Below the pieces are notes generated by a model. The model ran no database searches, was not told where the DNA came from, and was given only the letters and a program-made list of their open reading frames with translations. The translations under genes and the position numbers were made by a program. DNA of 64,000 nt. Origin: Nissolia schottii. Taxonomy: Eukaryota; Streptophyta; Magnoliopsida; Fabales; Fabaceae. Below are positions 10,389 through 20,867 of this stretch, one piece after another; position 1 is the stretch's first letter, and the number at the start of each line of letters is the position of its first letter. The DNA is taken from NCBI GenBank assembly GCA_003254905.1, contig QANU01100135.1:1-64000 (forward strand), in the 5' to 3' direction.

Positions 10389-11316
10389 CTGTAGAAAACT
10401 TGGGGTGGTGAGGAGAGTTGGGTGAAGTCCTACAAGCCTTGTTGTTTTCCAAAGCTTGAGCTCTTTCTTTCTCCAAGATGGATATCTTTGAGCAAGGTGG
10501 AGGATGATGAGGTTGTTCCTCTTGCTTTTTGGTGGAAGAAAATGAAACTAAAGTGAGGAGACTTGAGGGATGTGGCTTCGATTTGGGAAAGATGCAGGGG
10601 TGAGAGGGTGCTTGAGTGCTTGGAGACAAAGTGTTGGTCTTGGAGCTTGGCTTGAAGTGTGTTTATGGAGGATGCGAGAAGATGAAGTTTTCTCTTATGA
10701 ACTTGGGGGAAGGCTCGGTTTTGGAGGGTTGAATGTGAGGGAATTAATTGAATTTTATGGATTTAGAAAAAGGTGGTGAATAGTAGGAGGTACGTGTGTA
10801 GGCATGGTTAGTGATGTGACTTGGCTTTGATGTGTAAGAAGGCATGGTGATGTAAGTTTGGAAGCATGATTTTGGGGATTAATTTGTGGACAAAAATCCC
10901 AGCTCTAGACCGTGTAGCCCTTCAGCTCTAGCTTCTGAAATTTCATTTTCTCCCGGTTCCAGTTCGCTCACGTTTTATCGCTCGCAGTCTCGGTGCGTCG
11001 CGCACGGTCATCCGAAAAATATTCTGTTTATATCGTCGCGATCCTCTAATCCTCCCCTACTTAAGGGTATTAATATTTAAGGATGTTTGTGAATTTTTCT
11101 CCGGAAGAGTATTTTCACAGACACCTTTTTCGCGTTAGAAAATTCTGTCGACGAATAGCGGCCATTTGGTTGTCGCCGACTTCATATCGCGACACACCTT
11201 ATTTCCTAGGAATATTCTACTTAATAATTTTCCATTTTAATTCTCCAATCATGATTAGAAAATTAATTTAATAATTATGTTCATGATTATTTTTCTAAGA
11301 AAATCGGGATGTTACA

Positions 11317-11861
11317 TAATGCATAGTCTCACATGTACATACATAGATAGTTACATACATACAGACAACCATTCATACATGTAGACATATTGTGCATGAG
11401 GGAATCTGGGGATTTCTTACGCATACCGGCTCAGCCGGGTTAGCGTCATTCTTTGTCCTTTCACCTTTGTAACCGTGGCCTAGGTTACAACCTCCTTCTA
11501 TTCCCTATCGTGTCGACCCGGTAGCGCTTTAACCGGTGTGGTAGCTAACCACGCAGAGCTCCTCGGAGATGACATCGAACACGATAAGTACAACCACTCC
11601 CCTAGTAGGAATGGCGAGGGATCGACCCTTGGGCGCGATCAGGCGTGGACATGTAGGTCGGCCCTTGGACTTGACCACGCTTCTCTGTACTCTTCTCTTT
11701 ACTGGGGTCCCCCTTTATTTCTTCAGGACTTGTCCTGTTCTCTTACTTTCAGGCCTTGGCCTGTTCTCTTTATCTCGGGCCTCGGCCCGGTGGTATCGTA
11801 ACCAGGTCTCTCTACCTGCGTTGCTTATAACCAATCTAGCTTGCCGAATTGGTGAGGGGCG
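11317..11861 (-). repeat. type-3 LTR, minus orientation, second part
   Basis: Resumes after the solo LTR with the TSD TAATG and carries the shared blocks found in the type-1 LTRs (GTGCATGAGGGA..TCTGGGGAT, GTGGTAGCTAACCA, GGCGAGGGATC). It stops at GGGGCG, where another LTR begins, so its far end is missing. Confidence 0.75.
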
Positions 11862-11965
11862 TGTAACATCCCAAATCCTCGTGTGCGGAAAACCCGTCGA
11901 CTATGCCATCGAGAAACAGACGGGAGACTTGAGAAGGCGAGGGTGGGAGAATTAAACCTCCAAAC
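11862..11965 (+). repeat. LTR start fragment, plus orientation
   Basis: TGTAACATCCCAAATCCTCG, then CGGAAAACCCG and later GGGAGAATTAAACCT. This is the same layout as the start of the type-1 LTR read on its sense strand. It is about 100 bp long and cut at 11966 by the LTR of element 2. Confidence 0.6.
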
Positions 11966-12424
11966 TGCAACACCCTAGTTAGTTGGCCCATGCTTAAAGT
12001 CATAGGCTTCCCTGGCTAGTTGGTTGAACTCTAGTGCTGTGAACTACTACTGTTCTATATTACTGGTTCAAATTAGGATTATAGAAAATACGGGCTGTTT
12101 TGAAATTTCTTTGGCAAGTACGATTTCATAGAAAGTAAAGAGCCATGCAGATAGTAAATCACGTAATGACATAATTAAAAGAATAAAGGAGAGCGGATAC
12201 ATACCTGTAGTAGGGAAATCTGTCGGCGGAATATACACATAGGGGCCCAAATACACACAAATACATTGATACTTCATACATACCTAAGTTTTAATATTAC
12301 ACATACATAAAAGCCACATAATATACATATACAGTGGATAATGAAAAAGACTACGCACACGAGTGGTACTACTCACTTCGTGTACGGTACAACCCTAAGC
12401 CTACTACTGTCGGGATCTTGTCCC

Positions 12425-12885
12425 CTACTCGTTGTCCTCCTCCTCCTGCTCAACTGGGTCCTCCTCCTCAATGGACAAGTCCGTCATTGCCGTGAAGTCT
12501 CGCGAGGCGAAACGACGCGGTAAGACTGGGAGTACCCACTTACGGGCAGTCGTCCGTCGGCCCCAACCTCGTACTGGAGGAGTGGATAGACCGGGGTCTG
12601 CATTTGGTGTTGTCTCCGGCTCCGGCTCCGGCTCTGACGGGGGCACCTCCTCGTCTCTGTTAAGATGGATGGGATCTCGACTGCTGTTCCCGGGATGCTC
12701 GTCGATCCAGATCGGATGCATCGGTGAGGACCCTGGGCCTCTGAGTCTTCGCCTGGGGGTCTATCCTGCTCACCAGGCATATGGGCAGGCGCGAATGTAC
12801 ACATCTCTAGGAGGGTATCCGCGCAGTAGTTGTGTTGGCGCGTGCGAGTAAACAACTATACGTCTTTCGCTGGTGGAGAGGTCAT
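12425..12885 (-). pseudogene. LTR-leader ORF, type-2 copy, frameshifted
   Basis: Starts MTSPPAKD-like at 12885 after the stem-loop region (about 12920-12942) and ends in an acidic tail (EEEDPVEQEEEDNE) at 12425. The two halves lie in different frames (12855-12484 and 12721-12425), so a frameshift separates them. The middle contains a WIDEHPG / TRRCPRQ region equivalent to WIDERPGSSTRDP of the type-1 copies, followed by a Pro/Glu stretch. It is clearly the same coding region as in the type-1 LTRs, with no known domain. Located near the PBS end of the LTR. Confidence 0.5.
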
Positions 12886-13509
12886 CACTGCAAGCTGGAT
12901 CCATACACGAGTGGGGGTGAGAACTCTGGGTCCTCAGTGGGGTTTCCTTGGGCTTATCAATGTTCATTGACTCGAGTATACTTCAGGCCGTTCAGGGGAT
13001 CTCTAGGTGAGCATGCATACTAAAATCCTAGTGATTATTTTCTTTGCTAAAACCCTGAACAACTTTATCTAGGTGACTGGGGATCTAGTCTTGCTTATCT
13101 AGGTTCTCGCGCTTTCTATCCTAGACCGTTACCATATAAACACATAATAACCACATATACATGAATGCAAGGTGATCGTGTCCCATGTGTTCCCTTCGAG
13201 CCAACTATTGCGCACTATGCATGAGTGTATTATCTTTTCTTTTAACCGGTATCGTACGCACTCTGGTCGCCATCCTTTGGGCTAAATCAGGGGGAAATCA
13301 TACTTTCATTTATTTGTAATCATGTTCTTATGCACTTTTATCTTTCTCATTGGACTCTGGTTCCTACCTTTTATCATCTTTCTTTATTAGGCTTTCATTC
13401 AATCATAACCTCTAGTGATCTATTCTCGTGATGCATGCTTTCTTGTGCCATAATAGGCGCATTTTTGCTCATTGGATTCCTTGGAACCACTAAAATCTCA
13501 AGTCTGCCA

Positions 13510-13748
13510 GGATGCATTTGAATGCCTAGGTATGCCTTCGAATGAAATCCCTACGAGTTCTTTCATTCGACTGAAATAGGGTTTCACTCGATTGAAATCC
13601 TCAGCATTCTTTCATTCGAATACTAGAGAATTCATTCGATGGATAATCGTCAATTTTCTTTCATTCGACTGCCTGGGAATTCAATCGAATGAAAGCTTAC
13701 TTTGGCTTTCATTCGACTGAAAACCTCAAGGATTCGAATGAAAGCTGA
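13510..13748. repeat. CATTCGAATG / CATTCGACTG array, type-2 LTR
   Basis: About ten copies of TTCATTCGAATG, TTCATTCGACTG or CAATCGAATG, about 215 bp downstream (minus strand) of GTGGATAA (13967-13960), which replaces GTGGGTAA here. Confidence 0.85.
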
Positions 13749-14121
13749 AAAATCGCTTCCCCGAGACTCCAGTTCTCAATTTTCCACAGAAAACCATTGT
13801 TCCTAGGGTTCTAATCAGTACAGTTATACATTTCATTCAACAAAATTTCTCAAAACCCTTTCACCCTGATTTTCCCAAAAATACTACTTAACATTTTTAT
13901 AGTCAGAAACATAAAATAACACATACAGTTAAAAATTAAAACACACAGATAGCGGGCTTAGGATTATCCACATCCGATAGAGATTTCGAATCAGTAGGTT
14001 TGAAGGGGAGGATTTCCTTTTCACGATGGTGCACTTCGGGGATTTTTCCAGGACTCCAGCACGAAACCTAGATGTGTCGGAACGGGGCGGGTGTTCGTGA
14101 AAGAGATGGAAAATAACGTTA

Positions 14122-14255
14122 TATTTTTTGAAACGTACGTGGTTATTTAAAACCACGCACAGTGAATCTTTTCTTTTCTTTTTTCNATTTTTTGAAACGT
14201 ACGTGGTTATTTAAAACCACGCACAGTGAATCTTTTCTTTTCTTTTTTCCTTTTC
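14122..14255. other. single-N seam with flanking duplication
   Basis: The N at 14186 is preceded and followed by the same ~60 bases (TTTTTTGAAACGTACGTGG and onward). LTR 2b has the stretch only once (60163-60220), so this is probably an unmerged assembly overlap. Confidence 0.8.
14144..14153 (-). promoter_or_regulatory. TATA-like box, type-2 LTR
   Basis: Minus strand TTTTAAATAA within GTGG..CCAC. LTR 2b has TATAAATAA in the same place (60179-60187), which supports it as the promoter element, with this copy mutated. Confidence 0.45.
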
Positions 14256-14745
14256 TTTTCCTTCGTTTTCTTTGTTTTGCTGAAGCTCTGCTTCAGTTAA
14301 TTATTATTATTATATTATATTATTATTTATTATTTATTATTTACTTCCTTCAGAAGTTAACCTAACCCTGTCTGGCTCCATTTTCGTTTGATCGCATTTT
14401 GTTCAAAACGTCTCACAACCGGTTGCCCTAAAAATATTCTGGGCATACCATCGTGAGACGTTTATTTTTCCCTTCAATCCGGGACAATTTTTGCAGGATC
14501 CTGGGCTTTCTTACCGAGGCGAGAAATCCCACGGGTGTTTTCCGGTATTCGAAAAATTACCGTTAGAGTCAAAACTCGCCTGGCGACTCCGGGAAATTAC
14601 GGGACACCTAGGCCTAGCCCGTTTCCCTTAAATCCCTAGGGTTTCAGGGGCTTAATTCCTCCACCCTTGATTTCTCGGCGTTTCCCAGCCGTTCTCGGCG
14701 ACGAAATTAATGAGTTTTCCGCGCATGGGAACGCTGGATGTTACA

Positions 14746-14760
14746 TTCCACCCCCTTACT
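14746..14760 (-). promoter_or_regulatory. polypurine tract of element 2
   Basis: Minus strand AGTAAGGGGGTGGAA immediately before TGTAACATCC, the LTR start. Confidence 0.8.
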
Positions 14761-14927
14761 GAAATTTCGTCCCCGAAATTTGAGCGTCGTTATGCTCCCA
14801 ACCCTAATCCGGGCAGCTTAGGGGTCCGAGAATGTTTCCTCAAGATGCCCTAACTTCCCTGGGCTATTCGGGATTCAAAGGAACCCTAAAAACCATCTCT
14901 GGAATAACTCATTTGAATTCCTTATGA

Positions 14928-15035
14928 TCATTCAGTCGAATGATTTGCAGAGTTCCTAACTCATTCGATTGAAGTATTCGAATGCCTTTATTTTTACTAA
15001 TTCATTCGAATGAACAACGGGCTTCATTCGAATGA
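14928..15035. repeat. CATTCGAATG cluster in element 2 internal region
   Basis: Six ATTCGAATG-type sites just upstream of the antisense gene. A similar cluster precedes the gene in each internal region of the type-1 array. Confidence 0.75.
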
Positions 15036-16132
15036 ACTGCGATCTGAAGCCATTTTAAACGCCTTTCTCTCTATTTCCCTCACTTTTCTTTTCACCTCTC
15101 CTCCACGACCGAACCCTAGCAGAGCTAAGGTCCCCTTCCTGTGTCCCTCACTCAAATTCCTTGTTCCCCTTCCTTTTTCCACCTTGTGCCCTAGCTTCCT
15201 TTCCTTTTCCTCTCCGAATCCTCTCCTCTTCACCCTCAATCCGCGGCTCTCTTCACTCTCTCTCCCTCAAACCGTGCCTTCCACCTCCCTCTTGCACCAT
15301 GAGTCACTCTGGCGGTCGCTCCTCCTGCTCCAAGAACCCGAGACCGGCTCCCCCATCAAACCTCCCGGATTGGTTTTTGTCCGAGGCTCAATGGCAGAAT
15401 TTTGAGGCTAACTACAAGGAGCGGGATATCATGGAACCGAAGATCTTGGACCGGGACACTTTCGAGGAGGCCTCGGCGGAGATCCTGACCCATCTGGACT
15501 CTGCTGATTTGTTGGAGTTCGTCTGCTTTAGCCATCCCGTGTACGCTCAGCTGGTCCGCGTGTTCTACAGCAACATGCGGATCAATGATAACATCTTGAC
15601 TATCGAGGTTTGTGGCATGCCCATCAAGCTGACCCTGGAGCAGCTCGAGACCGTGCTCGAGATACCGTTCGCTGGGCACGAGTTGGCCTCCAGCGTCTCC
15701 GAATGGGTGATTACTTCTACTGGGGTCCTGTTCGGGGAAGACTTGGCCCTGGACACCATTGGGCACTTGGGCATTAAGAGCTCAAAGAACCGGCCACAAG
15801 TTAGCGGCCTCCCGGTGGATCAACACAACTACCATTATCTCCTAATGCACACACTCATCCCGAGGAGCGGGAATCACTCCGTGATGTCGAGGGATGACTG
15901 CCTTGTGTTGTGGGTATTGGCTGAGGGTCACGAGCTCAACTGGGCTCTGCTTGTGATGCAGCGCATGGGCCAAGCTCGCATTCGCGGCAATACTCTCCCT
16001 TACACCGTGCAAATCACTGAGCTCCTGAACTACTTCCAGGTTCCTGTAGCAGGTACGATATCGCTCTCTTAGGTTCCTTTATGCAGTTATGTTTCTTTAT
16101 GTTCCAATAAGTTATATGGTCCTTATGGTTTG

Positions 16133-16818
16133 TGATGTGAACCAAAGTTATTGTTTCAACGAACTAACACAAGTTGTTCAACAAATTAACTTTCAATTTG
16201 TGGGTTGATGAACTTGGCTAGAAAAATTAGTTTTGCATTTGTAAAACTAAGAAAGGCAGCGGAATTTGATAGATAACCAAAGGATTAGAATCACTCCAAT
16301 GTGAGACAAAACACACAAAGGATTTGGTTAAGTCCTTTGATAATCTCACTTCTTGAATCACTCAAGAATTTGGGAGAATCACTCTCACAAATAAGTTTGA
16401 TAGAAATCAAAGAAATGCTAAAACTTGTTGTATTTTCGGATTAACATTTAGGCTGCCTTATATAGCTTGCCAATTTGTGTTACATAGTACCAAAAGTCAC
16501 AAAATTAAGTCCTAAAGGCTGCACCAAAAATCCCACCCGAAAATCCACTCTTAATGCCCTATAATTGCATTAACATTCAGCCAAAAATGCTTTGTAACCT
16601 ATGCCTAAGCATTCAACAATTGGCTGCTCATTAAAAACTAACTAAATGCAAAAGAATGCACTAATTCTCACTTATTCCATGGCTAAAAACGTCCAAAACT
16701 GAATGGCATAGCCATTTATTAGAAAAAACCTTAAACAAATACTCTACAAAATATCATTTAGGTTACACCACTTGGATCGCACGTTTCCATGATGCAATTC
16801 ACCATTTTGGACTCATCA
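16133..16818 (-). repeat. 3' LTR of the intronic gypsy element
   Basis: 686 bp. It differs from the right LTR by scattered single bases and a small indel near GGTTACACCACTTGGATCGC. Confidence 0.9.
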
Positions 16819-16829
16819 TTCCCTCCCTC

Positions 16830-17580
16830 TTGAAGAGGATTTGTCCTCAAATCAAAATCTTCTTCATCTGGTCTCATGAGTTCATCCTCTTGTTTTTGAA
16901 TTTCCTTTGTTTCTGGTGGATTGCTTCTATATGTTGGCTTATTGTGTAGAAAATCTCCTGGAATAAGATCAATTCGATGCTTAATTCCCTTCAATGGTGG
17001 TAAACCACTTGGTACACTTGCTGGAAAAACATCTTGGAAATCCTTCAAAACATATTTAACACTTAAAGACAATTCAAAGTTATCAATATTTTTAATGTTT
17101 AAAATCAGATTCTTGCAATACAACACATAAAGGGGTTGTTTTGCAAGAAACATCGTCTTCAATTCCTTCTCTTGAATCAAGAAATTGTGTTGTCTCTCAT
17201 GTGTATCACTCTTTTCACTCTTTTTTTCCTCTCTTTTTCTTTTTTAAGTGTATCACTCTTTTCACTAGCTTTTTCCTCTCTTTTTCTTTTCTCAAGTGTA
17301 TCATTCTTGGGTATACTCTCAAGTGTTTCACTCTTATGTATACTTTCAAGTGCATCACTCCTCTCTTTTTCTTTCCTCTCTTGGAGAATTTTTTCCCTCA
17401 TGCGAATTTTGTCCTCACATACCTCTCTTGGACTCAAAGGTTTGAGTACCACCTTCTTTCCTTGATGAATGAGTGAAATCTTATTAGTAAACCCATCATG
17501 GAAAGCATGATTATCAAATTGCCACGGTCTTCCTAATAATAAGTGACTCACCTCCATAGGAACCACATCACACAAAACTT
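16830..17580 (-). pseudogene. pol: pol remnant of the intronic gypsy element
   Basis: Two overlapping minus-strand frames. 17575-17177 has the post-protease segment CDVVPMEVSHLLLGRPWQFD, then HDG and a GKKVVLKPLSPRE motif typical of Ty3/gypsy polyproteins. 17180-16830 continues into the RT N-terminus: FPASVPSGLPPLKGIKHRID, LIPGD, NPPETKEIQKQ, DEL. It then jumps directly to DFDLRTNPLQEGGNDE, which in such elements is the extreme C-terminus of pol. RT catalytic motifs, RNase H and integrase are absent, so an internal deletion of several kilobases joins RT start to pol end. The element could move only with help. Confidence 0.85.
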
Positions 17581-17600
17581 TGTTGGTATATTTTCCAATN

Positions 17601-17649
17601 TATTTATTGAGTGAAATTTTGGTAAAGGGGAAAAATTTGGGTTGTTACA
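17601..17649 (-). repeat. 49-bp tail of a type-3 LTR after an N
   Basis: TATTTATTGAGTG...GGGTTGTTACA resembles the end of the type-3 LTR at 63506-63554. It sits directly after the N at 17600 and interrupts the gag frame. Probably the visible edge of another LTR insertion whose bulk is hidden in the gap. Confidence 0.65.
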
Positions 17650-17939
17650 TTATCTCGTTGGGTCTCATCCACAGCTTTCAATTGACTTTCTAACAATCTC
17701 CTACTCATCAACATCTCCCCCTCAATTCTATTTTGTCGAGACTCACTCTCATTTCTTCTTTTTTCTCTCCTTACTTCTTCTCCATGATGACCCCTATTCT
17801 CCAATTGGTCCAACCTTTCATGGAGTGCATCATTTTGCTGCTTCACTAACCTCTCCAAATGTTGTGTCAAAGCTTGCATTTGGAATTGTGAAAGTCCTCC
17901 TCCATCATTATGATTATCACCTGCCATCTGAAATACCAA
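17650..17939 (-). pseudogene. gag: gag N-terminus of the intronic gypsy element
   Basis: About 97 codons read from MVFQMAGDNHNDGG through a Gln/Glu/Arg-rich coiled-coil-like stretch (MQALTQHLERLVKQQNDALH). This is the usual unstructured start of plant Ty3/gypsy Gag. The frame is then cut by the LTR tail and N at 17600-17649. The capsid core and zinc knuckle are missing. Before it lies the pyrimidine-rich leader and PBS (18054-18065). Confidence 0.7.
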
Positions 17940-18053
17940 ATGATATACAACAATAATATGTAGAACACTTTTTTTTCTCTCTTTTTTTTTTCATTTTTTC
18001 TTCTTTTTTTTTCAAAACTAAACAATAACAATGGCAAGAAACTCAAAACCTGA

Positions 18054-18065
18054 GCTCTGATACCA
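18054..18065 (-). promoter_or_regulatory. PBS of the intronic gypsy element
   Basis: Minus strand TGGTATCAGAGC, two bases inside the 5' LTR end at 18068. Confidence 0.9.
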
Positions 18066-18067
18066 AA

Positions 18068-18745
18068 TGATGTGAACCAAAGTTATTGTTTCAACGAACT
18101 AACACAAGTTGTTCAACAAATTAACTTTCAATTTGTTGGTTGATGAACTTGGCTAGAAAAATTAGTTTTGCATTTGCAAAACTAAGAAAGGCAGCGGAAT
18201 TTGATAGATAACCAAAGGATTGGAATCACTCCAATTTGAGACAAAACACACAAAGGATTTGGTTAAGTCCTTTGATAATCTCACTTCTTGAATCACTCAA
18301 GAATTTAGGAGAATCACTCTCACAAATAAGTTTGATAGAAATCAAGGAAATGCTAAAACTTGTTGTATTTTCGGATTAACATTTAGGCTGCCTTATATAG
18401 CTAGCCAATTTGTGTTACATAGTACCAAAAGTCACAAAATTAAGTCCTAAAGGCTGCACCAAAAACCCCACCCAAAAATCCACTCTTAATGCACTATAAT
18501 TGCATTAACATTCAGCCAAAAATGCTTTGTAACCTATGCCTAAGGATTCAACAATTGGCTGCACATTAAAAACCAACTAAATGCAAAAGAATGCACTAAT
18601 TCTCACTTATTCCATGGCTAAAAAGTCCAAAACTGAATGGCATAGCCATTTATTAGAAAAAACCTTAAACAAATACTCTACAAAATATCATTTAGGTTTT
18701 GGATCACACGTTTCCATGATGCAATTCACCATTTTGGACTCATCA
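18068..18745 (-). repeat. 5' LTR of the intronic gypsy element
   Basis: 678 bp, followed by the TSD GTTTG (18746-18750) and then the remaining intron and the exon 2 acceptor. Confidence 0.9.
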
Positions 18746-18960
18746 GTTTGCTAATGGAAACTTTTATTGGTGTTCTCGTTCTTTCAGGGGAGCAGAAATG
18801 GTCGCCAAAGGTCACGTGGAAAATCGACTTCGGTCGTCTGGCGAAGATGCACATCTCCCTCACGGACGATAACTAGCTGGCATTCGACGCGCCATCGGGT
18901 GGTCGTGCGAGGAAGAGAACGGCTCTTTCATCTCCCTCTGCTCCCTCCACCTCTGCCGGT

Positions 18961-20580
18961 TGATAAGTGCCCAATTTACGCAATTTTGATCTATCAAAAT
19001 GGCACTTATTTGCTTAGGTTTTAAAGAATTATCTAATGAATTTTCCATTTTTGTAGGATTTTAAATATATTTTGGAAGATGGATGCAAGCATAAATAATT
19101 AAGAAGAATCCCATGAAGAATGGACAAAAAGGGCAAAATTGGAAAAGAGCTAAAAGACGAAGAATTAAGCAGGACCGCTCAGCGAAAAACCATTATCGCT
19201 CAGCGCACAAATTCAAGGCACCGCTCAGCGAAGGCACCCTGGCCGCTCAGCGGTTGGACATCGGCAGCCACTTGCACCGGCGCATTTAATGCGCCAGGCT
19301 AGCGCCAGCTAGATTGCGGCACTGCCCCTGCAAAAGCTGTCAGCGCATTTATGAAGCCGCGTATAATGATTACACTGCTCAGCGATATAGCACCGCCGCT
19401 CAGCGAATAAGTGTGAACCGCTCAGCGGTGGTACCAAAACCGCTGAGCGAAGGACCCAAATTTTGCCTATAAATAGAGGAGGCCGTGCAACTTCGAACAA
19501 AATCATCCAACATCCCTTCCTCCACTCCAAATTCCATTCTTTTACATTTTCCTTTGTAATCTTTAGTTTAGGTTAGTCTAGGAACAAAGAGGAGGCTTGT
19601 GAAGGAGCCGGGAGAATCAAGGAAGCTCGGCGAAGCCGCTGTCATGATGGCGTGAGTACGTGTTATGGTAAGCGTCCAAACCTTGCCTCCGAGATACTCT
19701 TGTAAGATGGATTCTTAATCCTCTTTTTGTTGGGATTGTGGTCATTATTGTAGTTTGCTTGTATCCATGTAACTTTTGCAGATGAATCTATCTATTTCTT
19801 ATGATTCGCTTGAATGGTTTTACACTTAACACTAGTCTTTGCTTAGTATTTTGATTCTTGATTTGGGACTTAGTTGTATGAACGACAGTTATACTAATTA
19901 AGTCATAACCAAGTTAAGATCAACATCATTATGCTTAACTAGATTCTAGACTTGAACGTTGTGAACGAAAGTTACAATCATTAAAGTCAGAACTAAACCA
20001 TTTCATCTAATCTTGTTGCCATAACTGGAATAAAGGTTAGCCGTTTTAACATCTGGATTAATGCTGGTGTACTTTGTTAAGCTTGTGTGCGAAAGTGACA
20101 GTTTAACAAAGGAAACCTGTGATCTTGTCATGCGCGAAAATGATGACAAGTTAAGAACTGGTGGCGGGCAATCAATGAAATGAGGATTCTATGTAATAAG
20201 TAATTGGATGCATGAAACTATGATATGATTCAATTCCCAACAAGCTCCGAAACTACCTCTGATTTGTTACCTATTTATTTTTATGTTGTTTATTTACTTA
20301 TTTAACTATCAACAATTTTATCAAATCCTTCACTACATTGTTTAATTAAACGAACTCAAGAATGGTAATTTTGCAACTCTCTGTGGATTCGACTATACCC
20401 GACTATACTGCAATTGGATCCCTTGTGGATCTGAAAGCCGTAAAGTAGGATATATATATATATATATAAATTTAATTTGAGCAACGTAAAGTACAAACAA
20501 TAGGCTTTTATCAAATTTGGCACAGTTGTGGGAAACCAGACTATGTCAAGATTGAAGGAAGTGTTATTTGGCTTTCATCA
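18961..20580 (+). mobile_element. Athila-type solo LTR
   Basis: 1,620 bp, TGATAAGTGCC ... GGCTTTCATCA, flanked by CCGGT (18956-18960 and 20581-20585). It closely resembles the 3' LTR of the Athila derivative at 50428-52045. It splits exon 2 of the antisense gene. A TATA box (TATAAATA, 19468-19475) follows a CGCTCAGCG array. A short TA microsatellite lies at about 20450-20467. Confidence 0.92.
19165..19450. repeat. CGCTCAGCG array in the Athila LTR
   Basis: About eight copies of CGCTCAGCG or its complement CGCTGAGCG, directly upstream of the TATA box, the usual enhancer position in U3. Confidence 0.85.
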
Positions 20581-20867
20581 CCGGTCTAGCTACTGCAGCT
20601 CCTGGTCCTTCTGAGCCGGCCACAGCTCCCAGCCTCACCTCGCAGCAGATGGACCTGTTCATGAGCCGGTTCGATGCTTTGAGCATGGAAATGTCGCGTC
20701 TAGAGCGGCTTGAGCACATGATGGTGCGAATGGATCGGGACCTGGATGCCGTCTATGGACATCTGGGGTGGTCTAGGTCTGCCTTAGCTGGGGGTGCCTT
20801 AGCCTCAGGTCTAGCCCCGACGGCGATGGAGGAGGATCTAGTATCGACTATTGAGGAGGCAGAGTAA

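Larger units (their letters stand above)
7635..11316 (-). mobile_element. solo LTR, type 4 (copy a)
   Basis: 3,682 bp, TGTAACACCCTAGG ... CGGGATGTTACA, flanked on both sides by TAATG (7630-7634 and 11317-11321). The flanking type-3 LTR is continuous across it. No internal region, PBS or PPT is present, so it is a solo LTR left by LTR-LTR recombination. On the minus strand it contains the splice-donor-like motif (10388-10381), a TTCCGCGGAA-type array, 50-bp tandem repeats, a stem-loop and the longest LTR-leader ORF of the window. Confidence 0.92.
11966..14745 (-). repeat. type-2 LTR, left copy (2a)
   Basis: 2,780 bp, TGCAACACCCTAG ... GCTGGATGTTACA. The PPT follows on the internal side, so this is the 3' LTR of a minus-strand element. 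A single N at 14186 separates two copies of a ~60-bp stretch and may be an assembly seam. Confidence 0.88.
16133..18745 (-). mobile_element. deleted Ty3/gypsy element inside the intron
   Basis: Two LTRs (16133-16818 and 18068-18745, both TGATGTGAACC ... TTTGGACTCATCA) and a PBS at 18054-18065, with a purine-rich tract next to the left LTR. It is flanked by GTTTG at 16128-16132 and 18746-18750. The internal region holds only the start of gag, the protease/RT junction and the last codons of pol. An N at 17600 marks a gap. Confidence 0.92.
15299..20867 (+). pseudogene. antisense spliced gene of element 2 ('plant transposon protein'-like)
   Basis: Plus strand, opposite to element 2. Exon 1 is 15299-16052, start MSHSGGRSSCSKNPR, open throughout. 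A donor G|GTACGA follows; the acceptor TTTCAG is at 18785-18787, the intron being swollen by a nested gypsy element. Exon 2 runs 18788-18960 and, after an Athila solo LTR, 20581-20867, ending IEEAE. Exon 2 has an in-frame TAG at 18874 where type-1 copies read Gln. Without insertions it would encode about 400 residues: an N-terminal domain resembling the 'putative plant transposon protein' family (FYSNMRI, EVCGMPIKLT, LEQLETVLEIP), then a Ser/Pro-rich linker, then a Leu-rich coiled-coil-like stretch (MDLFMSRFDALSMEMSRLE) and an acidic tail. An AACCCTAG motif and pyrimidine-rich leader precede the ATG. Function unknown. Exon structure is inferred from conservation with the copies at 27049, 33597, 38244 and 45045. 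Confidence 0.75.
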
